A DNA stretch of 29,340 nt from Geosiphon pyriformis (Eukaryota > Glomeromycota > Glomeromycetes > Archaeosporales > Geosiphonaceae): positions 1 to 29,340 of the forward strand of contig JAAOMT010000322.1 of the NCBI GenBank assembly GCA_016748015.1. The letters are read 5' to 3'. Both the position numbers and the translations under genes were made by a program. A model generated the notes under the pieces. It had not been told where the DNA came from. It made no database searches and worked only from the letters and a program-made list of their open reading frames with translations. Of the stretch, positions 1 to 10,000 are shown piece after piece. Numbering within the stretch: position 1 is the first letter of the stretch; every line of letters begins with the position of its first letter.

Positions 1-1489
1 TTGTTTTTTATAATAAATATACTCTTATTTAATAAAAAAAGCTTTTTAATTAAATAATATTAATTACAGATTTGTTATATTATAAAATAATATAACCAAA
101 AATAGGCAATATAAACAAAAAACATTTTTATCTTATTAAATTATTTATATAACCAGAAAAAATAAATTAAGTAATTCAAAAAGAAATAAATTAGAAAAAT
201 ATGGAATGTATAAATCAAAAATTGACAAGTTAACAGATCAACAAATCTATAATTAACATAAAAATTTTGAAATAAGTTAAAAATATCTTTATAATATCAA
301 TATAACACTAAATTCCAGATATAAAATAATTGAAAAAGACTTTTTCAACATTTTTTTATTTTGAGATCAAAATTAATTTAAATTCTCTAATTAAAAAATA
401 AGGTTTCAGTAGTCGTATTATTTTTAGATTTTTAGATTTTTAAAGATCAAAAACTGTAATTTTAAACTTAATCATATTAACTAAATTACTTGCATATTTT
501 ATTTGTTTTTTTTTTAAAAATTTAATATTGTTCTTAATTATTATTTGTTATTTAAAGCATTTAAGTTAACTTGGTTTGTAAACAAATATTTAGTTAATAT
601 AAAGAAGTAAACATATTATTATATATGAAAAATTATTAATGTTTTATTTAATTTTTTAAATTTGATTAAAAAATAAGTTATAATTATTTAACATAATACA
701 CATTAAAAAGTTTTTAATAAAATAAAATACTCCATAATCTATATTTATATATAAAAAATTAATAATAATAAAGTATATTGTTTCAAATTAGTATCCATTA
801 TAAAATTAATTTTTATTGGTATTATAATTAATAAATCTTAAGTTTGAATAATTTAAATAATTGCTATAAACAAATGACCTTTCGAAATTGCTAATAGTTA
901 TTCGGATAGCTATAAAAATTTAATACAAAAAGGAATTCTTTTTCACATAAAGAATAAACTTTAGCAACCCTTTTTTGTCTTTAAAAATATAAAGAAATTG
1001 ATTGAAATTAATCTGAATTATTGCTTTACGTTTGAAAGGTATTTTCAATAGTATTTCTTTTGAATAATGGGATTTTAATCACATTCAATAAAAAAAAAGA
1101 AAGATTTGCTATATTTAAATATATATGAGAATATGTTGACATTAAAACATTGTTTGATTGAAAACTTTTACTCTTTTCGAGTCCCTTTATTGAATATTTT
1201 TTACAAGCATTTTTTTATACCATTGAACAGTAAAAAAATTAAAACACCATCTAAAATTTATAACTTTAATTAGCGGAGAAATACAAGTATCTATTCAGCT
1301 TAAGAGCGTTTTATGGTTTTAACTTGTAATAAAAACCTAAACTTTTAAAATTGTAAGTAATTTAATAAATAGATAACTGTTATTTTTTTAACTTTATTTT
1401 GGGGGTTAAAATAGTAGACTATAGAATATTCCGCCAATGAAACCTTCAGACAGTGTGTAATTAGATGAAATGAAGCAAATTTATCTTTT
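1..1489. other. AT-rich intergenic, no gene seen
   Basis: Very AT-rich sequence with many homopolymer runs and stops in all frames. I see no coding motif, tRNA-like fold or obvious tandem repeat. A slightly less AT-rich patch near 1260-1330 gave nothing recognisable. Confidence 0.6.
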
Positions 1490-2180
1490 TATAATTTGAA
1501 AAACTTCCTACTCCTCGACAGAAAAATTCACCACTCGATTTTTCTGACCCAGGGATTATAGCATGCTCATAATTAATTGTCTTTTGACAATAGCACCCTC
1601 AAACTCATAATGAGATCTCCAAAATAGGGACCCCAAAGTGTTCCACTAAAAGGTCCATATCCTGTAACAAATTTGCCAAGTATAGCATTTTCAGCATTAT
1701 CATCTCCAAGAGAAAAAATAAAACTTCCTTTTCCATCTAGCCGCTGATCCCGAGAGTGCCAAGATTGTGGGTTAAAGCCGCCAATTATCTGACCAGTTCC
1801 TTTCACTTTGATTACGCTAACTGTTGCTCCTTTATTATCGCATAATCGATGGAGTAAATCGGTCTCGACTGCCTCGAAGTAACAATTTAAAATTATTTCC
1901 AAGTTGATGTTCAAAAGGGCTATTTTTGTTTTTGCCTTGAATCCAATGATCAAGCTGCTTTATATTATGTGATCGAAGAAGCTTTGAATCAATATTTAAT
2001 CGTAATGGCTGAGCGTCTACAGATTTTTGATAACTACCCGGTACGAGATAATGATGTAAAAGAACTTCGTATAAAGTTCCAGTTAAGATTCTCGCAAATG
2101 GTTTTACTTTGTGATAGAAGTCAACTGAAGATATGTTATTATTTAGCCACCCAATTTTTAGAATTAATAACTCAATCATT
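1490..2180 (-). pseudogene. BTB/BACK-TLDc domain protein, broken fragment
   Basis: Reading the minus strand, 2150-1850 encodes the stretch between BACK and TLDc (VKPFARILTGTLYEVLL, then IDSKLLRSHNIKQLDHWI) and the TLDc opening FKLLLRGSRDRFTP. The next part, LCDNKGATVSVIKVKGTG then IIGGFNPQSW and GSFIFSLGDD, lies in another frame, so a small deletion or shift sits near 1845-1855. A further frame change follows GPYFGDLIMS. The family's closing motif appears as NFSVEE*EVFQ at 1496-1528, with a stop codon at 1508-1510 where a Tyr is expected. The N-terminal BTB domain is absent: the match ends where the 12-bp repeat begins. TLDc proteins are numerous in Rhizophagus-type genomes. Family assignment is firm; loss of function is inferred from the frame breaks. 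Confidence 0.85.
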
Positions 2181-2233
2181 GACTTAATCATTGACCGAAT
2201 CATTAATATAATCACTGACCTTATCATTGAGAC
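2174..2233 (+). repeat. 12-bp tandem repeat, 5 units
   Basis: Five consecutive 12-base units resembling AATCATTGACTT, at 2174, 2186, 2198, 2210 and 2222, each differing by a few bases. The array sits at the upstream edge of the TLDc pseudogene and is read in its frame as alternating Met-Ile/Ser codons. The same unit occurs inverted at 4766-4861. Confidence 0.75.
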
Positions 2234-2239
2234 ATTCCA

Positions 2240-2743
2240 AAACTATAAAAAAATATCTTTTAGACCGACAAGAATAAATGCCAATTTTGAATGAGAATTT
2301 GGTAAAAATTTTGCTTATACATTCATATACATATATTTTTTAATTCAAATTCCCATTTATTTAATCCTGTTGTTATGGCAGATAAAGCTATTTGACATTC
2401 CTGCAACAGTTAACGGCTCATCACTTCCCATATCTTATGAAAATTGAGATATTTGTGATTATAAGGTTGACTCGTTGTTTTGTGACAAATCAAAAATTTC
2501 AAATAAAAAATTGTTTAAGGGAACAATATAACAGCAATAAGATAAAGTCCATGAAAAATTTGGAAGACCAAAGAATTACTAGAGCTTGCCGAAAATCTGT
2601 CACGGCTACTTTTCAATGTCAAGCTCATGTTTGATTGGTAGTTTTTGAGATTTGAATTCCACCATAAATTTTTTGAAATTAAATAGCGTATCATTGTTAA
2701 ATAACGTTATAACATTTTCTATTTCATTCATTCATTCATTCAT

Positions 2744-2782
<39 letters not shown>

Positions 2783-3717
2783 TTACCCTTATAACGTGAA
2801 TTGGCTATTGTTGCTAGAGTAAAATGATATAACTCAATTTATCGTTTTTGGTTGAATAAAGTTACTATTATCAATATTCATTTTCAATTGCATGAAAAAA
2901 AGGTACACTCTATGTGATCTATTGTAAATTGATATGCTATCTGGTTTGTGTGTTTATCGAAAAACCTTTTTCGATTTCATAAGGGGATTTTAATATTAGA
3001 TTTTGTAAAATGCAACTCATTTAGTAACAAACTTTGTATTTGAAAAAGTTATTTGCACATAATAAAAAATTTTTGAGCTTTAATTTAATTTGTAAATTAA
3101 GAAAAATGTTTAAATTTTTATTATGCATGAATAGAGATAATACCTTTTAAAATTGATATACCCAAATATTTAGTTTTTTATTCAATTAATTTGATTAAAT
3201 ATTGATACGAATCAAAAAAAGTTCTTTTTTTTAGTAAATGATTGTTGTTTGATAATAATCTCGAGATTAGTCTTTTTATGTTTAAAAAAAAAACTATTTA
3301 AAATTAACTTGCAAATTCATGAGATATTGAATTTCATTTTTTTGAAAATTGTTACCAAGAAAGTTTGCAATAAATAATTTCTGAACTCTTGTTGCTTTGA
3401 TTACTAAATCATGAAAATTTTATATAGATATCATTAAATAATCATTAATTTATTTTTATATTAAAAAAATAATTAGGGAGTTTTCGTTTATGATACCATC
3501 ATTTTCAATATATAAAAATATATCATATAATGTAATTAATTAATTAAGATTTTTGGTTTATTTCACAAAACTAGACTATTTCCAGCTAAAATCAAAATCA
3601 AATAAATAAGTTATGTTCAGAAATTATATATTAATTAAGAATAAGCATAAAAAAATCTGAAATTTTTCAAAAATACTCCGAAATAATAACTTGAAACTTC
3701 AAAATATATTCTGATCA
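2240..3717. other. AT-rich intergenic with a tetranucleotide microsatellite
   Basis: No gene recognised. An 80-codon plus-strand frame at 2392-2634 has no family resemblance and is probably fortuitous. The only clear structure is the ATTC/ATTT microsatellite listed separately. Confidence 0.5.
2722..2784 (+). repeat. (TTCA)n-(TTTA)n compound microsatellite
   Basis: About four TTCA units run directly into about eleven TTTA units. The two arrays differ by C to T, so the second could derive from the first by one transition that then spread. Confidence 0.9.
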
Positions 3718-3905
3718 CTAATACATTATATAATCCTCTCTGGCTTCAATTAATGCCTCAATTTTTTATACTATGGACAAGATTTGCAGCAAGTTCATCA
3801 GATACTTTTTTGCTAATTGCACTTTTAATTTAATTTTTATCAATCTCAAAACGTTTTCAATCGGATTTTGGTGAAATTGTAATGGTATTGCATATATGAA
3901 GAATT
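3718..3905 (-). pseudogene. Tc1/mariner transposase, C-terminal relic
   Basis: The minus strand reads in one frame from about 3905 to the stop at 3718-3720. It contains NPIENVLRLIK at 3850-3867 and below, corresponding to the Tc1/mariner motif around the third catalytic acidic residue (consensus SPDLNPIE). It ends IEALIEAREDYIMY, matching the usual C-terminal AVIEARGG-TKY ending. An internal stop follows ILSIV. Spacing between the motif and the end (about 45 residues) fits the family. Nothing of the first two catalytic aspartates was found upstream, so this is a remnant of the last 60 or so residues. Confidence 0.7.
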
Positions 3906-4019
3906 TACTAGGTAAAAAGCCCAGAAATTAGTATCTTTGTTTAAAATAAAAAGTTTAATAATATTAATATATATTTAAAATCTGTTTAACAAGTCTTGAT
4001 CTCACTATTTTGCCATTAA

Positions 4020-4235
4020 TCTGAGTAGAATAGCTCAGTTTATTATTGAACACATTTGAACTAAATCAAGTAATAAGTCATTGAACTTTTTTCAGATTGT
4101 TCAACAGTACTGTTGGCAGGCCATCAGTGTAAACTCTTGGTAGAATGGCTCAGTTTATTACTAAACACATTTGGATGGTTATTGAGCCAGGCCAAATAAT
4201 AAGTCACCAAGCTTTGTCCAATCTGCTATAGCATT
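4020..4235 (+). repeat. 115-bp imperfect tandem duplication
   Basis: GTAGAATAGCTCAGTTTATT starts at 4025 and GTAGAATGGCTCAGTTTATT at 4140, an offset of 115. The match continues through AACACATTTG, AATAAGTCA and a CAGATTG/CCAATCTG-type end, with scattered mismatches and small gaps. GC content is higher than in the flanks. Confidence 0.75.
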
Positions 4236-4765
4236 TAAGTATATATTATGTTAATTAAAATATTTAAAACTTGATTTTTATCTAAAACTCGTTAAACAAA
4301 AAACTTAATTGCAAATAACATTGTTAAAATGGGTTTTTTTGTCTTTATTATACAAATCATTTTATATGCAAACTAATATACTTTTCTCAGCTCAAATACA
4401 TTATTAACAAATCTGAAAAAATTATTTATTTTAATAGTATAAAAAAAATAAAATAAGGTTTTACAAGATAGATTATTTGCTTAATATATTTAGTTTATAT
4501 TATTTAAAAAATATAACACAACTAATATAATTTTATGTTTTAGTCGGTACTTTTAAAAATTCAATAATAAATATTATTTGAACGTTTTAGTAATTATTTA
4601 TTTAAATAATAATTTTTAAAAGCTAATAATATACAAATTTATGAATTTTTAGATTAAAAAGTGTAAAAAAAATTGAATTATTGTATTAAAGAAATTAATC
4701 TTTGTAACTAATTGTTATTAGAACTGATAAAAAATTAATAATTTTTTAAGAAAAAAACAATTAAT

Positions 4766-4861
4766 TAGATTAATAATTAAATTAATAATTTAGTTAATAA
4801 TTAAGTTAATAATTAGACTAATGATCAAGTTATTGATTAAGTCGGTAATTATATTAATAAC
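4766..4861 (-). repeat. 12-bp tandem repeat, 8 units, inverted copy of the 2174 array
   Basis: Eight 12-base units (starts 4766, 4778, 4790, 4802, 4814, 4826, 4838, 4850) read on the plus strand like TAAGTTAATAAT or TAGACTAATGAT. On the minus strand the unit is ATCATTRACTTA, which is the unit of the 2174-2233 array in the other orientation. This copy has fewer C and G. Confidence 0.75.
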
Positions 4862-5189
4862 TAATTTTAAAAATAAGATGATTAAATAATAAATAAAAAT
4901 AAAAAAAAAATTAAACTGCAATAAAAATGTTAAAAATGTTTTTAGTATGTTTAATAAAATTTCTAATATCAAATTAAAGTTTTTTAATTTTGTAACAATA
5001 TGTTATTATTTATTTTAACTATTGTTTTTTGGCTATATTGCTATTAAAATTAATAATATATTTGAAAAACAAAAACTTCTTTCTCTCTTACCTCCAAAAA
5101 TCCTCAAAAAGCACATTTTTTGAAAAAGAAGTTTTTAATCTCTCTTGTTAGTTCATTTCATCATTTCTTTAACTAATAACCCCTTTGTT

Positions 5190-7094
5190 ATGGATTTGGA
5201 GGCTGCCTCTGGCAGCAATATGTCTAAAAAGAAGGCTCTTAGAGGTGCTCTCCATGGTCCTGCTGGTGGTTCATTCTCGCAAAAGAAAAAAGTTGTGATT
5301 GGGAATGTCAAACACTCGGGTGATGAAAAAAATATCTCTTTGAACAAGTCTGATTCTGGCGGCAATGTGTTTTCTGATGTAGACAGTCTTTCCAGTGATG
5401 ATGATGATGCCAGTATGTCTGGTTTCTATGGTGGGTCCCCTCTCAGTTCAGCTGCTAATACTCCTAAAGCAAAGCGTGTCGACACTGGTGCTGTATTTGG
5501 ATCCCCACTTAAATCTCCCAACTTTGCAATGGATAATGTTGAAGTTGTTCTCCCTTTTCGTGTACCTATTTCTCTGGATAGAAAATGGATGGACCCAAAG
5601 ATTATCAAAGTTCTTGTGGAAGTATCAGTTAAGAAATCATTTGCTTTGAATATTAATCTTTTGGCAGTGGAGGGCAAATTGGCAATGGCAAAAACTCAAG
5701 TAATCAGGAAAATTTTTTCTTCGGTCAATAGTTTTGGGGGGGCCACTACCCCCTCAAAGTTTGAAGAGATCATCTGATTGACATTTATTTCAGAAGAGAG
5801 CATGGAAGTGGCCACATTATTGGCCAGAGAAAAAGGAATTGTTGTAAACACCAATCTCAAGAAACAAGAAATGTGTTCAGATCAGGCTGTGGTGTTAAAA
5901 AAAATTCCCATGGACACACCGAAGGATATGATTGTCGCCACAGTATCTGAATTTGGAGAAATTAAGTCAATCAGAATTCAGTTGATCAGAATGTGGCAGA
6001 AGGCTGTGGTGGAGTTCGCCAAATCTAGTCAAGCTGATCAGTTAGCCTCAAAGTGGTCATTCCTAATCAGAAAAAACTCAGTGCGTGTTGCCAGAGCTGT
6101 GGAAGATCGTAATGTCTGGGCATCAAGGAATCACTATAAAGCACTTCTGTTTACTTTGCTGGTGGGGACAACTGCACATGATCTTGGTACTCTTTTGGAT
6201 AAAGTTGGTGAGAAAACTTGTGTTATTAATCGCTCATTGGAAACTGACAATAGGTTTCATTGTACTGTGGTGTGTTTTGAATCCACTGATGATTTGAATT
6301 CGGCTTTTCTTACTGAGCCTATTCTTGGTGGTGTTCGGCTTTTATGGGCCAGGTTTGACTTGATTCGTTATGGGAAGTGTGGGCGTCTTGGTCATTCGAC
6401 TTTTGAATGTGATGTTTCAAATGTGTTACCTCCCGAGTTCCTGTCTTTGTCTAGAAAACCTGCCTCCAATGCCAATTGTCTCCAGCTGGCCAGGCTGTAC
6501 GCGAAAAAAAATGTTCCTATCTCTCGCCCTGCTGCTTTTGGTGGCAAGTCATGGGCCCAAGTGGTGTCTCTTGCATCCTCTTCTGGTGGTTCCTCTTTTG
6601 GTTCTGGTTTTGGTTCTGGTTTTGGTTTTGGTTTTGGTTTTGGTTCTGGTGCCTTCTCTCTTAGCATTTCTGATTTAGGTGGTGGTCTTCCTCTGTTGAC
6701 AAATAACAACTCTTCTTTGAATGCCCATTTGGTGTCTTTGGAACATTCCTTGGAGCTCCTACATGATTAGGTCTCTGGTATTTTGTGCAAACTCAGCAGT
6801 ATGAATCTGGTGCCTTTGGTCCCCTCTCCTTCTTCTTTAAGTATTTTGGATGTTCCAGCAGTTACCAGTTTTGATATAATTTTGGATGATACCTCACATG
6901 ATTTTGTGGTGGCACTTTTGCTTCCTCTCGTTGGTTCAGATTTGAGTTCGAGTAGTTCAAAAGTTTTGACCTCTAAGGTGGGTTCTCTGGAATCCAAGTT
7001 GGTGGCTCTCGATGCTTCTGTTGGTGCGATTCTGAGGAAGTTAGATCAGTTGTGTACTAGTTCGGGTTTTCAGGCATCTTCTTTTTCCCAATGA
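5190..7094 (+). pseudogene. LINE ORF1 protein, RRM-like/zinc-knuckle nucleic-acid binding, two stops
   Basis: One frame of about 634 codons from ATG 5190 (MDLEAASGSNMSKKKALRG) to TGA 7092, broken by in-frame TGA at 5775 and TAG at 6768; no frameshift. The N-terminus is basic and acid/serine-rich. The middle (VVLKKIPMDTPKDMIVATV, then FGEIKSIRIQ and KAVVEFA) looks like an RRM fold. A zinc knuckle follows, reading RYGKCGRLGHSTFEC: C-x2-C-x4-H-x4-C with the first Cys replaced by Tyr (codon 6369-6371, TGT to TAT). Then comes a Gly/Phe/Ser repeat (6590-6655). The protein would coat element RNA. The ATG at 5190 was chosen because the upstream in-frame start is only TTG. Confidence 0.8.
6586..6650 (+). 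repeat. GGTTTT/GGTTCT hexamer repeat inside ORF1
   Basis: Hexamer units GGTTTT and GGTTCT repeat about ten times and encode a Gly-Phe/Gly-Ser tract. This is a low-complexity linker of a type common in RNA-binding proteins that self-associate; that role is inference. Confidence 0.8.
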
Positions 7095-10000
7095 TTGACC
7101 TGGTTTGGAAAGTGGCTATGTGCAATGTAAAGGGCATGAACAATCCTGCCAAGCAGGAAAATATTGTTCAATGGCACAAAAATATGAGTAACATGATTTC
7201 TGTGGTTACTGAAACAAAGTTGAAAGGAAAGTCCGTCCTTGGATTATGAACAAATTTGATGGTGTTCAGGTGTTTATCTCTGGTTTAAAGTCTGGTTATT
7301 TGGGTGCAGGAGTTGCTATAATTATAGATGTTTCTCTGGCAAAGCATGTGTGCAAGATTTTTGAGGTGCCCGGCTGGCTCATCTCTGTGAAATTGCTTTT
7401 CAAAAATAAACTTTCAGTGACAATTTTGGGCTTATATGCAGGTGTCACCTTGGAAAAGAGACTGGTTCACTCTTATGTTGTCAATTCAATGGTGGCTGAG
7501 GCTTTAAATGGCAGTATTTTTGTTGTTCTTGGTGGTGACTTTAACGAAAATGATTCTGGCCATAGTGCGAGCTTCAAGAAATGTCTGAATTTGGGTTTGT
7601 TTGATTCTTTACATGGTTTTTTTTTGCACAGGATTCTCATATGGTCCAATTCAAGGGGTGTTCATAAGTGCATAGACTTTATATTAGTTAGTGATGGTCT
7701 TCACAATTCTTCTTTTAACCAGTGTGTGTTATGTTCGGCCAAATTTTTTGATTCTGACCACTTGGCCATGTTGGTGGACATTGGTTTGGAGGGCTTTCTC
7801 AGTTCTCAGCTTAATTTGATATGCAGGCAGGCCATGAGAAAAAAATGGAAATACAGAGTTAGTGATATCAGTGGCGAGATCTGGAAAAAGTTTGAGGACA
7901 CATTGTTGGCTGCTGCTTCAAAGGCTGTAGGTGATTTTGAACTCCATGGCTCTAATGGTGATATCAACGGAATATGGACACTTCTTTGTCTAATAGTGTG
8001 CTCTGCAACAGAGGCCACTTTCATGAAAACACAGTCCAGGAATGTTGGATTGGTCAAAACAGCTACATCTTCTAGGTTTCACAGGTTAGAAATTTTGGTT
8101 GCAAAAATTTTGGATGCTTACAAAACAGGCAATATAGTTAGATTTCAGTTTTTGGTTGATAAGTGGGTCGATTTGGACTTTGACTAGACTGTAATATTCA
8201 AGAGTTCCTTAGGTGATGGTCATAACAGAGTATTGGTTGAACAATCACTAGCAAGTTTTAGGAAATTGTATAGGTCTCACAAGTTTTTGGAATCTAAGGC
8301 TTTCGAGGACTCACAAATCCAGACAGCTATTAAAAAGCATATGGAAGCTTTTGTAGACAACAAAGGTCAAATGATCAGGAGTGTGTTAGAGAAGCCTTTC
8401 AGAAAAGTTATGCTAGACCATCTGGTTGATAATGAAGATTTGATATTGGAGCCTGATTTGGTCAAGGGCAGGGTGGATTCGATTATAAAAAATTGGACCA
8501 GGAAACGTGCAGTTAAACTTTCAATGCCTTCCTGATGATGAGAACAATTTTCTCCTCTTGATCATGTTGATAATGGTGCATTCTTTGGCATGATGAAGCA
8601 AATTGATTTTGGTGAATTTTTGTTGGTGGTAAAAAATCTTCCGGATGGCAAAGCTGCTGGTTTGTCTGGTATCTCTAACGAGATGTGGAAACACTGTGAT
8701 GAGTCTGTTCTGGTCCTTCTTTTGCACCTGCTCAACTTATGCTTGGTGTATGAATCTGTTCCAGATGTCTGGAGAGAGGCTTGGGTATCCATAATTCCAA
8801 AACCTTATGAGTGAGATGGAGTTCTGACAAACACCAGACCAATTGCTCTCATTGAGACCTCTAGGAAGATTTTTTCTAAAATTCTATCTGATCGCATTTC
8901 GAAAGCCTGCAGCACACACAACGTTCTGCGTGGAGACAATTTTTCAGTGCTGAAAGGCACTTCCACTCAGTCCCCTATCTTTGTTGTTGAATCTGTTATA
9001 GAAAATGCTTTGGAAAAAGGTAGGGAACTTTGGTTGGTACTTCAGGACATGTGCAAAGCTTATGACTTGTTGGGTTGGTCACATTTGAAAGGTAGTCTGA
9101 AGAAAATTAAGATGTGTGAAAAATTCATCAGGTTTTTTGGTAGTATTCACAATGGTCATATGAACAGAGTTATGACAGACTTTGGTCTGTTTGAGAGCTA
9201 CAAAGTACATGATAGTCTAGACCAGGGTGAAGTTTTTTTTCCTCTTTTGTGGAGGATTTTTTATGATCCTCTTTTGTGCGAAGTGAAGAAACATGAGTCA
9301 GTTTTTGGATATTGAGTTGATTCCAAATTTGTAGCCAGGATGGGCAGAATTGAATCAAACACTAGTTTGACTTCTTATTTGTTTGCTGGTGCTTTCGTGG
9401 ACAATACCATTTGGGTTGACAATTGTCTTACAGTGATGCAGAATATTTTGAACATTGCTTGTGAATTTTTTGGGTTAATAGATATATCAATTAATACTGA
9501 GAAGACAATTGCCATTCCTATTAATCCAAGATCTAGTAACATCTCCTTGGAAGTGAGCGGGTCTCCAATTTCAATCACAAAGACTGGCAAAGCTTATTGG
9601 TATTTAAGTATCTTTCTGTTGACCAAAGGTCTTTTTGGTCTGAGTCTAAAGAAGGCAAATTCAGATGTCAAGTTTTTCTCATTCATGGTTTTGCACAAAG
9701 CTATCACAGACAAGCAGTTCTCTTATTTGGTGTCAGCTGTTTTACAGCCCATAATAGAATATAGGACTCAATTCAGTTTTGTCAGTAGGAGCACATGTGA
9801 GAAATAAGACCATGTAATTAGAAAGAGATTGAAGTCTAAGGCCAGTCTGCCTAGAGACTTTCCTAATGAGGCAGTGCATCATCCTTCCTTGTACAATTTG
9901 AAGCCCTTTGAGCAAGTTCAGACAGAAGCAAAAGTCTCATCAGCGTTACAGTTTGCTAATGATGGTAGAGTATTGGGCTGACTGTTCAGACATAGGTCAA

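Larger units (their letters stand above)
3906..5079. other. AT-rich intergenic with two local duplications
   Basis: No coding gene seen. It contains a 115-bp imperfect tandem duplication (about 4020-4235) and a 12-bp tandem repeat (4766-4861), both listed separately. The minus-strand 60-codon frame at 4790-4972 is partly translated 12-bp repeat and poly-A-derived Phe/Leu/Ile, so it is not supported as a gene. Confidence 0.5.

Noticed and set aside
1969-2187. 72-codon plus-strand frame across the TLDc pseudogene
   Set aside because: Antisense to a clearly recognised BACK/TLDc coding stretch.
2392-2634. 80-codon plus-strand frame as a gene
   Set aside because: No family resemblance, no conserved motif, and no supporting neighbour.
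4790-4972. 60-codon minus-strand hydrophobic frame resembling a membrane peptide
   Set aside because: Composed of the 12-bp repeat plus A-rich DNA; Ile/Leu/Phe/Asn content follows from base composition.
6392-6709. 105-codon minus-strand frame rich in Pro-Lys-Pro-Glu
   Set aside because: Antisense reading of the Gly-Phe/Ser hexamer repeat in LINE ORF1.
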